This document shows positions 37,096 to 45,075 of a stretch of 64,000 nucleotides of DNA, in pieces; the first letter of the stretch is position 1, and every line of letters starts with the position of its first letter. The DNA is from Microbacterium sp. Root61 (GTDB lineage: Bacteria; Actinomycetota; Actinomycetes; Actinomycetales; Microbacteriaceae): contig NZ_LMGU01000001.1 in assembly GCF_001427525.1 (NCBI RefSeq), positions 777,788-841,787 of the forward strand, in the 5' to 3' direction. The translations under genes were made by a program, and so were the position numbers. The notes under the pieces were generated by a model. The model searched no databases, was not told where the DNA came from, and worked only from the letters and a program-made list of their open reading frames with translations.

Positions 37096-37590
37096 CTATG
37101 GCTCCCTGCATGCGGATAGGTCCTCAAGGCCCGCCGAGCCGCACGTCAGGCCCATTCCCCAGGTGACGTCGCCCTCACAGCTGACCATCTTCATCTCGCT
37201 CCAGTCGTAGCTGCCGAACTTTCCCGGCCATGCCCAGAAGATCACCGCGGAGTCTTCGAAGGCGACCTCGATCCCCTGGTCCTTGAAGAACGACCAGGTG
37301 GCAGCTCCCGAATAGACCTCATCGGTTTCATCCCAGCAGATCCCCTGGTCGGTGCGCTGCCAGCGACCGGCGGGAACGTTGACGAGCTCCGCTTCGCCGT
37401 CAGGCAGGATGCGCAGCGACATCGACCGGTCGTCCAGCGGCGCATCCGGCGAGATGTTCCCGCCGTCCCATTGAGCCGGGGGCTGGGGTCGCGACTCGGG
37501 CCCGCGTTCGCTGCATCCCGTCATCACCAGCGCCAGTATCGCGAGCCCGACGATCGCGGTCGTGCGTCCGAAGCGGTGGCGCCCATTCAT
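37096..37590 (-). CDS. Lipoprotein of unknown function
   Basis: 164 residues. Lipoprotein signal with lipobox LVMTGC (Cys 26), then a compact domain with four more Cys (near GICWDE, VSCEGD, LTCGS, SACREP) that could form two disulfides outside the membrane. No family recognised. Leaderless: TACGGT lies seven bases before ATG 37590. Convergent with the SseB-like gene. Confidence 0.78.
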   Translation of the reverse strand: MNGRHRFGRTTAIVGLAILALVMTGCSERGPESRPQPPAQWDGGNISPDAPLDDRSMSLRILPDGEAELVNVPAGRWQRTDQGICWDETDEVYSGAATWSFFKDQGIEVAFEDSAVIFWAWPGKFGSYDWSEMKMVSCEGDVTWGMGLTCGSAGLEDLSACREP

Positions 37591-37626
37591 ACGATCGACC
37601 GTACCGTCGCGCTACCCCGTCGCCGT

Positions 37627-38184
37627 CTACCCCGACACCTCTTCGACGTCGACGAGCCAGCCGGCGAACGAGCGCGCGCGGCGTTGCGGGGGCGGCTCGT
37701 CGGGCTGCTCCGCCGCAGCCGGGAGCGCTGCGTCGCGCTCCGCCGATGGCAGACGTACGCCTTCGACGGGCACGAGGGCGGCCGTATCCGGGACAGGCCC
37801 GATCTCGATGATGTAGCGCGACGGTTGCGTCCCCACGAACACACCGTTGCCGAGCTCACGCCCGATCACCGGCCAGTCCTCGCCGTCACCGGGCATGACC
37901 GCGTCAGGCGGTGCACCGTGACCGGGGCGGCGCAGCGACCGTCGCTCGATGACCTCCCGTGTCACAGCCTGGACGGCCAGGACGCGGCCACGCACTCGAT
38001 CGGGGAACTCTTCCTCGTGATGCGACTCGATCGCGTCCACCGTCGCCACGAGCTCCGGGCCGAGCATGTCCGCGAGGTAGGCATCCGTGATGCGCGACGC
38101 GATGCCGAAGTCGATCTCGTCGCCTACTGCGAACGCCTCCCCGCAGCACTCCCACTCCCAGCACGTCAGCCACACCCGTGTCAT
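37627..38184 (-). CDS. Uncharacterised protein, DUF6578-like
   Basis: 185 residues. It starts MTRVWLTCWEWECCGEAF and has no signal or membrane segment. The N-terminal WECCGEAFAVGDEI resembles small uncharacterised actinobacterial proteins (DUF6578, from memory). The Cys pair near 13-14 and His-rich ESHHEEEF near 53-60 could bind metal. The last 40 residues are Pro/Arg-rich. TAGCGT lies seven bases before ATG 38184. Confidence 0.65.
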   Translation of the reverse strand: MTRVWLTCWEWECCGEAFAVGDEIDFGIASRITDAYLADMLGPELVATVDAIESHHEEEFPDRVRGRVLAVQAVTREVIERRSLRRPGHGAPPDAVMPGDGEDWPVIGRELGNGVFVGTQPSRYIIEIGPVPDTAALVPVEGVRLPSAERDAALPAAAEQPDEPPPQRRARSFAGWLVDVEEVSG

Positions 38185-38293
38185 GGAGCCCACGCTACTC
38201 CGGGACATCCTCTGCACATCTGAACCGGCAGGGCAATGACCCTGTGGACGGTTTCGCTCGCGGGCGGTACTGTCGCGGTGTCGTCGAAGACAC

Positions 38294-39601
38294 GTGGAAA
38301 AAAGAGGCGGTGCCGCCATCTCCAGGACCAATGACGCGCCCTCGCTGCCCTCCCCTCGCCGGGTACAAGGCACGTACTACACACTGATGCTCGGTAACAC
38401 GCTCGCTGCGTCGTTCATCTGGGGCATCAACACGTTGTTCCTGCTCGATGCGGGCCTCTCGAACCTCGAGGCGTTCTCTGCGAATGCGTTCTTCACCGCC
38501 GGGATGCTGATCTTCGAGATACCGACGGGCGTCGTGGCCGACACGGTCGGGCGCCGGGCGTCGTACCTGCTCGGTACGGTCACGCTCGCAGTGACGACCG
38601 TCATGTACTGGCTGCTCTGGGTCTGGGAATCACCGTTCTGGGCATGGGCCGTCGTGTCGGTGCTGCTCGGATTGGGCTTCACCTTCTTCTCGGGGGCGGT
38701 GGACGCGTGGCTGGTCGACGCGTTGAAGGTGACCGGCTACCAAGGCAGTCTCGAGACCGTCTTCGGCAGGGCGCAGATCGTCGGCGGCGTCGCGATGCTC
38801 TCCGGGTCGGTGCTCGGCGGCGTCATCGCACAGGCGACGAACCTCGGTGTGCCGTTCCTCATCAGGGGCGCCATCCTGCTGGCGATGTTCATCATCGCCG
38901 CTGTGCTGATGCGCGATCTGGGCTTCACGCCGGACCGCAGCGAGAGCCCCCTGCGGGCGACGCGCACCATCTTCCGCGCCTCCGTCCGCTACGGTCTCGG
39001 CGACCCACCTGTGCGCTGGCTCATGCTCGCGAGCCCGTTCACCGCAGGCGTCGGCATCTACGTGTTCTACGCGCTGCAGCCGTATCTACTCGAGCTGTGG
39101 GGCGATGAGGAGGCTTACACCGTCGCAGGTCTCGCGGCCGCCCTGCTGTCGGGCTCGGCGATCCTCGGCGGCGCCCTGGCACCGTGGGCCCGCCGGCTTT
39201 TCCGCCGTCGCACCTCGACGCTTCTCCTGTCGGCCGTCGCGAGCGCACTCGTGCTGATCGGCCTCGGGCTGGTGCAGAACTTCTGGGTCGCCGTCGTGCT
39301 GGTGGCGCTCTGGGGCATCGCCTCGGCAATCGACGACCCCGTGCACCGCGCCTATCTCAACGACATGATCCCGTCGAAGCAACGCGCCACCGTCCTCTCC
39401 TTCGACTCCTTGATGGGTTCGGGTGGCGGGGTGCTCTTCCAGCCGGTCCTCGGGCGCGTGGCGGATGTCGGGGGCTACGGCGCCTCGATGGTCTGGGGTG
39501 GCGTGATCTGGGCGGCGGCCGTGCCCTTCCTGCTGCTGAGCCGGGCACAGCGTCCACCGGCCGATACCGCCCGCGAGGTCACCGCCACGGCGGACGTCTG
39601 A
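38294..39601 (+). CDS. MFS transporter
   Basis: 435 residues, 12 hydrophobic segments. The loop motif VADTVGRRASYLLG lies at about 76-89; the first helices read TYYTLMLGNTLAASFIWG. The start GTG 38294 is the most likely; the first 25 residues are Arg/Pro-rich and cytoplasmic. It resembles sugar- or drug-type MFS proteins of actinobacteria, with no substrate assignment possible. It stands alone. Confidence 0.88.
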   Translation: MEKRGGAAISRTNDAPSLPSPRRVQGTYYTLMLGNTLAASFIWGINTLFLLDAGLSNLEAFSANAFFTAGMLIFEIPTGVVADTVGRRASYLLGTVTLAVTTVMYWLLWVWESPFWAWAVVSVLLGLGFTFFSGAVDAWLVDALKVTGYQGSLETVFGRAQIVGGVAMLSGSVLGGVIAQATNLGVPFLIRGAILLAMFIIAAVLMRDLGFTPDRSESPLRATRTIFRASVRYGLGDPPVRWLMLASPFTAGVGIYVFYALQPYLLELWGDEEAYTVAGLAAALLSGSAILGGALAPWARRLFRRRTSTLLLSAVASALVLIGLGLVQNFWVAVVLVALWGIASAIDDPVHRAYLNDMIPSKQRATVLSFDSLMGSGGGVLFQPVLGRVADVGGYGASMVWGGVIWAAAVPFLLLSRAQRPPADTAREVTATADV

Positions 39602-39678
39602 CACCACTGCGGCCCTTCCATACGGGCGGGAGCGCGATCACTATTGATACATCGGCATGGAGCAACGAAGGGGTCAAC

Positions 39679-39885
39679 ATGAGCGTTTATCGAGTGATCG
39701 ACGTCATCGGCACGAGCGCCTCGTCCTGGGAGGAGGCGGCCCGAGAAGCCATCGACACTGCCGCGGGATCGCTGCACGACCTTCGCATCGCGGAGGTGAC
39801 GAAGCAGGACGTGGTTGTCGGCGACGACGGGGCGCTGTTGTTCAGGGCTCGGATCCAGCTCTCCTTCAAGTACGCGCCGGAGTAG
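39679..39885 (+). CDS. Dodecin
   Basis: 68-residue flavin-storage protein that forms a hollow dodecamer. SVYRVIDVIGTSASSWEEAAREAI at the N-terminus, including the Trp that sandwiches the flavin, and FRARIQLSFKYAPE at the C-terminus are diagnostic. AAGGGG lies before ATG 39679. It sits 16 bp before the adenosine kinase-like gene and is probably co-transcribed with it. Confidence 0.93.
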   Translation: MSVYRVIDVIGTSASSWEEAAREAIDTAAGSLHDLRIAEVTKQDVVVGDDGALLFRARIQLSFKYAPE

Positions 39886-39901
39886 GCCGAGGAGGATCAC
39901 C

Positions 39902-40390
39902 GTGCCCGTCGACATCGAGGTGGTCTCGCTCCAGAAGCCGGATGACGTGAACGTCATCGTCGGTCAGTCGCACTTCATCAAGACCGTCGAAGACCTGCAC
40001 GAGGCGCTTGCCGGGGTCGGCGGCACCCTGAGGTTCGGAGTCGCGTTCTGCGAGGCGTCCGGTGCGCGTCTGGTCAGGCGCACCGGCAACGACGTTGCGC
40101 TCGTGGATCTCGCGGTCACGGCGGCGCTGGCGGTCGGCGCAGGGCACTGCTTCGTGATCATGTTGCGTGACGGGTTTCCCGTGAACGTGCTCAACCAGGT
40201 CAAGGCCGTGCCGGAGGTGTGCTCGATCTATTGCGCCACGGCCAATCAGGTGCAGATCCTCGTGGCTGTGACCGATGTCGGCCGCGGTGTGACAGGTGTG
40301 ATCGACGGCGAACCGCCGCTGGGAGTCGAAACCGAGCAGGATGTCGCCGACCGCAAGGCCCTGCTGCGGGCCATCGGCTACAAGCTCTGA
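39902..40390 (+). CDS. Adenosine-specific kinase family protein (DUF355)
   Basis: 162 residues, start GTG 39902 with GAGGAGG upstream. GGTLRFGVAFCEASGARLVRR (about 40-60) and IYCATANQVQILVAVTDVGRGV (about 113-135) match the small archaeal/bacterial family named adenosine-specific kinase from a structural-genomics protein; biochemical proof is thin. It follows the dodecin gene directly, an FAD/FMN-storage protein next to a possible adenosine-binding enzyme. Confidence 0.85.
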   Translation: MPVDIEVVSLQKPDDVNVIVGQSHFIKTVEDLHEALAGVGGTLRFGVAFCEASGARLVRRTGNDVALVDLAVTAALAVGAGHCFVIMLRDGFPVNVLNQVKAVPEVCSIYCATANQVQILVAVTDVGRGVTGVIDGEPPLGVETEQDVADRKALLRAIGYKL

Positions 40391-40426
40391 CAGGCGTCGG
40401 ACCGGCGTGTTTCCGGGCCGTGCGGG

Positions 40427-40469
40427 AGAAAATGAAGAAGCCCCGGTGACTGGCGAGAGTCTCCGAGGC
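40427..40469 (-). terminator. Terminator of tRNA-Lys
   Basis: On the minus strand GCCTCGG (40463-40469) pairs with CCGGGGC (40440-40446; one G-T pair) and is followed by TTCTTCATTTTC. It begins eight bases after the tRNA 3' end. Confidence 0.75.
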
Positions 40470-40476
40470 CTATCCG

Positions 40477-40549
40477 TGCACCCCCTCGGACTTGAACCGA
40501 GAACCCACTGATTAAGAGTCAGTTGCTCTGCCGATTGAGCTAGAGGTGC
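40477..40549 (-). tRNA. tRNA-Lys (anticodon CTT)
   Basis: 73 nt with full cloverleaf. Acceptor GCACCTC pairs with GGGGTGC (one G-T pair), anticodon arm ACTGA-CTCTTAA-TCAGT gives anticodon CTT, and T arm CTCGG-TTCAAGT-CCGAG is perfect. Discriminator A at 40477; CCA is not encoded. Confidence 0.97.
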
Positions 40550-40642
40550 GTTATTCGCAACGAGGCGAACGAGGGTCAACGTTAGCATCACAATTGCCCT
40601 CATCGCCAATCGACGTCCCCCTCGGCCGCTATTCTGGATGTT

Positions 40643-41473
40643 GTGACCCTCCCCCCTCCGTCGCCCACCTTCGGCGTGCCTGTGTCTTCCGGCCTCGAGG
40701 CGGATCTCGCGCTGGCGCTGCGACTGGCGGATGCCGCGGACCGCGTGTCGATGGAGCGGTTCGACGCCCCCGACCTGGACATCAGCGTCAAGGCCGACGC
40801 GTCGCATGTGACGGAAGCGGATCTCGCGACCGAGCGCGCGATCCGCGCACTGCTCGAGGCCGAACGCCCCACGGACGGCATCTTCGGCGAGGAGTACGGC
40901 TCGACCGGCGACACGCACCGTCAGTGGATCATCGACCCGATCGACGGCACGGCGAACTACCTCAAGGGCATCCCGATGTGGGCGACGTTGATCTCTCTCG
41001 CGATCGACGGCGTGCCACAGATCGGCGTCGTCAGCCAGCCGGCCATCGGCCGACGCTGGTGGGGCGCGACCGGACTCGGCGCCTGGACCGACCAGCCGAC
41101 CGGCGAGCCGCGGCGCCTGGCCGCGTCATCCATCGCCAGCCTCGCCGAGGCGAGCGTCAGCTTCCAGAGCATCGCGCAATGGCGCAGCGCGGGCCAACTC
41201 GACGCGCTCGAACGCCTCACCAGCGCCGTGTGGCGCGACCGCGCCTACGGCGACGCATGGCCCTACATGCTGCTCGCCGAAGGGCGACTGGAGCTCGTCG
41301 CCGAGTTCGATGTCAAGGAGTACGACGTCGCGGCACACGTGCCGATCATCCGTGAGGCCGGCGGACGCTTCAGCGCCTTCGACGGCTCGGACTCGATCTC
41401 GGCCCGGTCCGCCCTCGCCACCAACGGTCCCCTCTACGACGAATTCCTCGCTCTCCTGCACGACGCCGACTGA
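40643..41473 (+). CDS. Inositol monophosphatase family, probable histidinol-phosphatase
   Basis: 276 residues. Metal- and phosphate-binding residues of the family: Glu 83/84 in FGEEYG, DPIDGT at 98-103, GDAWPYMLLAEGR near 194, and the C-terminal DVKEYDVAAHVPII block in place of the usual WDxAA. Sequence type and length match the HisN histidinol-phosphate phosphatases of actinobacteria, but inositol-phosphatase activity cannot be excluded. Leaderless GTG start: TATTCT ends seven bases before 40643. Confidence 0.88.
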   Translation: MTLPPPSPTFGVPVSSGLEADLALALRLADAADRVSMERFDAPDLDISVKADASHVTEADLATERAIRALLEAERPTDGIFGEEYGSTGDTHRQWIIDPIDGTANYLKGIPMWATLISLAIDGVPQIGVVSQPAIGRRWWGATGLGAWTDQPTGEPRRLAASSIASLAEASVSFQSIAQWRSAGQLDALERLTSAVWRDRAYGDAWPYMLLAEGRLELVAEFDVKEYDVAAHVPIIREAGGRFSAFDGSDSISARSALATNGPLYDEFLALLHDAD

Positions 41474-41509
41474 TCCCGACTCCATCTCCCCCCAATCGGA
41501 GCCTGTTCG

Positions 41510-42085
41510 ATGACCCGCCCCATTTCGCGTCTCACCGCCGTTGTGCTGATCGCGGCATCCGCCGCTTTCGTGTCCGCCTGCTCGTCTCCGGCCGAGCCGG
41601 AGACCGCACCCACGGAGACCAGCGCGCCCGCCCCCACCTCCCCCCAGCCCACGCCCACGGCGGACGAGCCGGCAGTACCCGTCGGCGACCCCACCTGCGA
41701 CACGATCATCCCGGCGGCCACGGTGGACGTGTTCGAAAGCCAGGGGTGGACGGCACAGGCGGGTGCCTTCCGCGCAGGCAGCATCGAGCTGACCGGTGGC
41801 GTCCAGTGCGTCTGGGGCGACTACACGATCGCGACCGACCACGTGCAGATCTACGGCTGGGCTCCGATCACGGACGCGCAGGCCGCTGCGGCGCAGGATG
41901 AGCTCACCGAGTCGGGTTGGACGCGCGAAGAAGCGGGCGACAACGTCTACGTCACCGAGAGCGAGCAGACCGCCATCGCGAAGGATGAGGAGGGCTACGG
42001 CCTGACCTACCTCTTCGGCGACGGCTGGGTGAAGTACGCCGACACGAAACAGGGGCTCCTGCTGGTGGAGTGGCCGCAGCCCTGA
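41510..42085 (+). CDS. Lipoprotein, paralogue of the protein at 59870
   Basis: 191 residues. Lipobox FVSAC (Cys 24), then about 35 Pro/Thr/Ala residues as a spacer, then a small domain with two Cys (DPTCDTI, VQCVWGDY) and a C-terminal YGLTYLFGDGWVKYA segment. The same plan (signal, Pro/Thr spacer, Cys pair, WAPI, YFG) is seen in the protein at 59870-60496, so both belong to one secreted family. No function known. It begins 36 bp after the phosphatase. Confidence 0.78.
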   Translation: MTRPISRLTAVVLIAASAAFVSACSSPAEPETAPTETSAPAPTSPQPTPTADEPAVPVGDPTCDTIIPAATVDVFESQGWTAQAGAFRAGSIELTGGVQCVWGDYTIATDHVQIYGWAPITDAQAAAAQDELTESGWTREEAGDNVYVTESEQTAIAKDEEGYGLTYLFGDGWVKYADTKQGLLLVEWPQP

Positions 42086-42108
42086 TCCGACCTCTATAGG
42101 TTGGAACG

Positions 42109-42513
42109 ATGGACGACTCGACGGCGGCTACGCTCTCGTTGACGTTCACCGGACTCGTTCTGGCCGCGGTCGGAGTGCTGATGCTCTGGCTCGCCCGGCG
42201 CAGCCGCCAGGGACGACTCCCCCGCAATCAACTTGCCGGCGTCCGCACCACGGCGACTCTGGCGTCGGATGCTGCGTGGTTCGCCGGCCAGGCGGCCTCC
42301 GCCGGACACACCGCCACGGCAGGGTGGGGCACTCTGATCGGCGGCCTCGCCGTCACGGCGGTCGCCCTGCTGACGCTGCCGTACGAGGTCGCGATGACGA
42401 TCTACACCGTGCTGACACTCGGTACTGCCGCGTGGCTTCTGGGCTGGGCGATAGCAGGAGGGGCGGCCGGACAGCGGGCGGCTCAGGCAGTGCTCGACAC
42501 GGAGCGCCTCTGA
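42109..42513 (+). CDS. SdpI-family membrane protein
   Basis: 134 residues with four hydrophobic segments. RSRQGRLPRNQLAGVRTTATLAS (about 31-53) followed by AAWFAGQAASAGH is the SdpI/YhfL signature, where SdpI gives immunity to the SdpC toxin in Bacillus. No toxin gene is visible here, so the role is open. TAGGTT lies six bases before ATG 42109. Confidence 0.8.
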   Translation: MDDSTAATLSLTFTGLVLAAVGVLMLWLARRSRQGRLPRNQLAGVRTTATLASDAAWFAGQAASAGHTATAGWGTLIGGLAVTAVALLTLPYEVAMTIYTVLTLGTAAWLLGWAIAGGAAGQRAAQAVLDTERL

Positions 42514-42569
42514 GCATCCTTCGTCAGCGGTCCGACTGATGTGGGTCCGGTCACGATAGCCTCGGGCTC

Positions 42570-42725
42570 ATGTACGATTCCGGAGCCTTCTTCGCCTTTG
42601 CACCCATCGTGATCTACCTGGTGATGGTGACCATCGTCGTATTCGCGTCGTACTGGGTCATCCGGCTCGCCGTGTTCCACGCCATGAAGGCGCACACCCG
42701 GTGGATCCAGAAGGGACAGCCCTGA
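42570..42725 (+). CDS. Small membrane protein, 51 residues
   Basis: ATG 42570 to TGA 42725: MYDSGAFFAFAPIVIYLVMV onward. One or two hydrophobic helices (about 6-36) are followed by a basic tail (HTRWIQKGQP). It is supported by the leaderless signature TAGCCT seven bases upstream and by fitting exactly between its neighbours: it ends one base before the convergent gene. Easily missed because of its size. Function unknown. Confidence 0.72.
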   Translation: MYDSGAFFAFAPIVIYLVMVTIVVFASYWVIRLAVFHAMKAHTRWIQKGQP

Positions 42726-42726
42726 G

Positions 42727-43134
42727 TCAGGATGCTGCGACTTCACCCTCGCGGCGGAACAGCAGCCGCATCCCGCCGCGCGCCAGCATCAGGCAGATGA
42801 TCAGCGCGGTGACCTGAAAGAAGCTGCCGAGGTGCACGGCTCCGCCGAAGGCGAAGGCGACGAGTTCGAGTACGAGGAACTTGCTGCCGGGCATCACGAC
42901 CAGCAACGAGACGACACCGATGACGCGAGCCGCGACGCTGTCTGCAGCGCGGAGGCGTCCGACGAGCTTCGTCTTGACCCACACGACCACCTCGAGCACG
43001 ATCTTGAGCAGGATCGCGGTCAGCAGCGCCAGCAGGAACGTCTCGGTGATGACTTCCGGGAACAGCTGGATGAAGACGCCCAGCACCACGAGGTAGACGA
43101 AGACGTCCACGAGGTCGATCGGCCGTACGCGCAT
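42727..43134 (-). CDS. Membrane protein of unknown function
   Basis: 135 residues with three or four helices (about 8-25, 30-52, 68-86, 95-120). No family recognised. TAGGCT lies six bases before ATG 43134, so it is probably leaderless. It ends one base from the convergent 51-residue membrane protein gene, so the two messages are probably complementary at their 3' ends. Confidence 0.75.
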   Translation of the reverse strand: MRVRPIDLVDVFVYLVVLGVFIQLFPEVITETFLLALLTAILLKIVLEVVVWVKTKLVGRLRAADSVAARVIGVVSLLVVMPGSKFLVLELVAFAFGGAVHLGSFFQVTALIICLMLARGGMRLLFRREGEVAAS

Positions 43135-43347
43135 TGGGTGAGCCTAACGGCTGTGTCACCTGCACCCTTCGCTCGGTAGGTTTGCGCCATGGCCGAGGCG
43201 ATCGAGAGCGCGTTGATCGTGCGGAGGCCGCATCCCGTCGCGTCATCGACGATCTGCGCGACCGGGTCCGCGATCCTGGACACGACGCGCGACGTTCCTG
43301 CTCGGCTCAGGCCTCGCGTGAGGGCGACCACGGGTTAGGGTTCGAGA
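43135..43347 (+). pseudogene. Intergenic region with possible gene remnant
   Basis: 213 bp. TAGGTT (43177-43182) lies six bases before ATG 43189, the pattern of real starts here. That frame gives 49 residues that look natural only at first (MAEAIESAL). The neighbouring frame then reads EAASRRVIDDLRDRVRDPGH, which looks like a real protein. The simplest explanation is a frame-shifted remnant of a small helical protein; a true 49-residue gene is less likely. Confidence 0.35.
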
Positions 43348-44574
43348 ATGGATGACGACGGCGTCACGGACATCGCGGACTCCGACGTGCGTCCAGACGC
43401 CGCCGTCGATGCCACTGCGCCGCAGTCGACGCCTCGACGCAGAGGGCCGAGCCGCAAAGCGACGGTGTGGTGGATCGTCGGCGCTGCGGCGGTCGTGCTC
43501 GTCGGTGCCTCCGTGACCACGGTGCACATCCACGCGAATCGGTCGTTCGATGCCGCCGCATCCGAGGTGATAACGGCGGATGCTGCCGCCGACGATGCGT
43601 CGGACGCCCTACTCGCTGCAGCTCAGGACGCCGCCGCGGCGATCGGGCCTGCCGACGAGATCATCAGCGTCACGTCCAGCAGCGAGGGCCTCGTCGCCGC
43701 CGAGGTCCGGACCGCATTCACCGACGCGCGGACGGCCACCGCAGAGGCCGTCGCGACCGCGGAAGCGGTGCTCGCCGATGCCGCCGACCCGGCGTCGACG
43801 GTCAAGCCGGCCTGGACGTGGGAGCTGTTCGACGCCGCTCCCTTGCTGCACGAGAACGCCGAAGACCTGGAGTCCTACGCCGACACGGCCCTAGACACGG
43901 AAGCGGCCGTAGAGGCGTCCCATGAGGCATTGGGCGCGTCCGCCACAGCCGTGTTCGCCGCGGTGACGCCGGCAGCGGCCGCGCTGGAAGCGGCAAACGT
44001 GTCAGCGCGCACGGTCGCCGTGCTCGACTTCCGCGATGCGGCCCTGGCCGCGGCGCAGCAGACCCAACTGCGGGCCGAAGCGGCCGGCGCGCTCGCGACC
44101 TATGCCGCCCGTGCGGCCACCCTCCAGCAGTCGGCACAGGCCGAACTCGCCGAGAAGGCGGGCCCGCTGCTCGCCACTCGTCTGGAGATCGAGGAGTACG
44201 CGCGATCCATCGCCAGCGGCGTGCTGCTCGAGTTCGACTGGAGTCCGATCGTCAACGGCCTCGGCGGCCAGGACGGCATGGCCGGAACGGCTACCTGGAA
44301 CACTGCCCGCGGCGGGTTCTCCAAGATCACGCTGACGAACTCGGTCGCTGAGGAGTGGCCGTCCGCCGATTCCCGCGCACTCGTCGCGCACGAGGTCGGG
44401 CACGCGATCACATCGAAGTGCAGCGACATGTTCGATTCCGACAGCCAATCCGCGAATGAGGAATGGGCGACCGCGTGGGCGATCAGCATAGGGCACACCG
44501 CCGACGGCAACGGCGTGCAGGCCTACGGCTACCCGTCCCAGGCCATGATCGACGCCGCCGCGGGCTGCCGGTAG
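43348..44574 (+). CDS. Membrane-anchored HExxH metallopeptidase candidate
   Basis: 408 residues: a cytoplasmic tail (1-37), one helix (38-57), then a long Ala-rich, helical extracytoplasmic region (65-290) like a coiled stalk, and a C-terminal domain with HEVGH at 348-352 in a predicted helix. NEEWATAWA (370-378) supplies a likely third zinc ligand (Glu 371 or 372), the gluzincin layout. Cys 358 and 407 may form a disulfide. No named family recognised. TAGGGT lies six bases before ATG 43348. The substrate would be outside the membrane. Confidence 0.8.
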   Translation: MDDDGVTDIADSDVRPDAAVDATAPQSTPRRRGPSRKATVWWIVGAAAVVLVGASVTTVHIHANRSFDAAASEVITADAAADDASDALLAAAQDAAAAIGPADEIISVTSSSEGLVAAEVRTAFTDARTATAEAVATAEAVLADAADPASTVKPAWTWELFDAAPLLHENAEDLESYADTALDTEAAVEASHEALGASATAVFAAVTPAAAALEAANVSARTVAVLDFRDAALAAAQQTQLRAEAAGALATYAARAATLQQSAQAELAEKAGPLLATRLEIEEYARSIASGVLLEFDWSPIVNGLGGQDGMAGTATWNTARGGFSKITLTNSVAEEWPSADSRALVAHEVGHAITSKCSDMFDSDSQSANEEWATAWAISIGHTADGNGVQAYGYPSQAMIDAAAGCR

Positions 44575-44597
44575 CGCCGGCCTGACATGATCGATGG

Positions 44598-45059
44598 GTG
44601 CCCAGCACCTTCGTCATCGTCACGCGCACCGAGCATCCGGTCGACGCGATGTTCGCGGCATCCCTCGACATCGATGCGCACCTCGCGTCGATGCACGACT
44701 CGGGCGAGACGGCCGTCGGCGGAGTGACCAGCGGATCGATCGGTCTGGGCGAGTCCGTCACCTGGAGGGCGCGGCACTTCGGCATCTGGTTCACCTTGAC
44801 CTCCTGCATAACGGCCCTCGATCGCCCGCATCGCTTCGTCGACGAACAGGTCTCCGGCCCGTTCCGCTCGTTCGTGCACGAGCACGCCTTCGTGCAGGAT
44901 GCCGGCACCACCGTGATGACCGACACCCTCACGGTCGCATCGCCGTTCTTCGGGCGACTGGCCGAGCGGGTTGTGCTCGTGCCCTACCTGCGACGACTCA
45001 TCCGCAAACGGAACGCGTACCTCGTCGCGTCACTCGATGCCGCGGTCGACGGAACCTAG
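44598..45059 (+). CDS. SRPBCC-superfamily (START-like) protein
   Basis: 153 residues, start GTG 44598 (CATGAT six bases upstream, a weaker -10). HPVDAMFAASLDIDAHL near the N-terminus, VTWRARHFGIWFTLT, FVDEQVSGPFRSFVHEHAF and the C-terminal LRRLIRKRNAYLV helix are typical of polyketide-cyclase/START-like ligand-binding folds. Related proteins bind lipids or hydrophobic ligands; no catalytic assignment is possible. Confidence 0.82.
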   Translation: MPSTFVIVTRTEHPVDAMFAASLDIDAHLASMHDSGETAVGGVTSGSIGLGESVTWRARHFGIWFTLTSCITALDRPHRFVDEQVSGPFRSFVHEHAFVQDAGTTVMTDTLTVASPFFGRLAERVVLVPYLRRLIRKRNAYLVASLDAAVDGT

Positions 45060-45075
45060 CCCCGGGGACTTCGAC

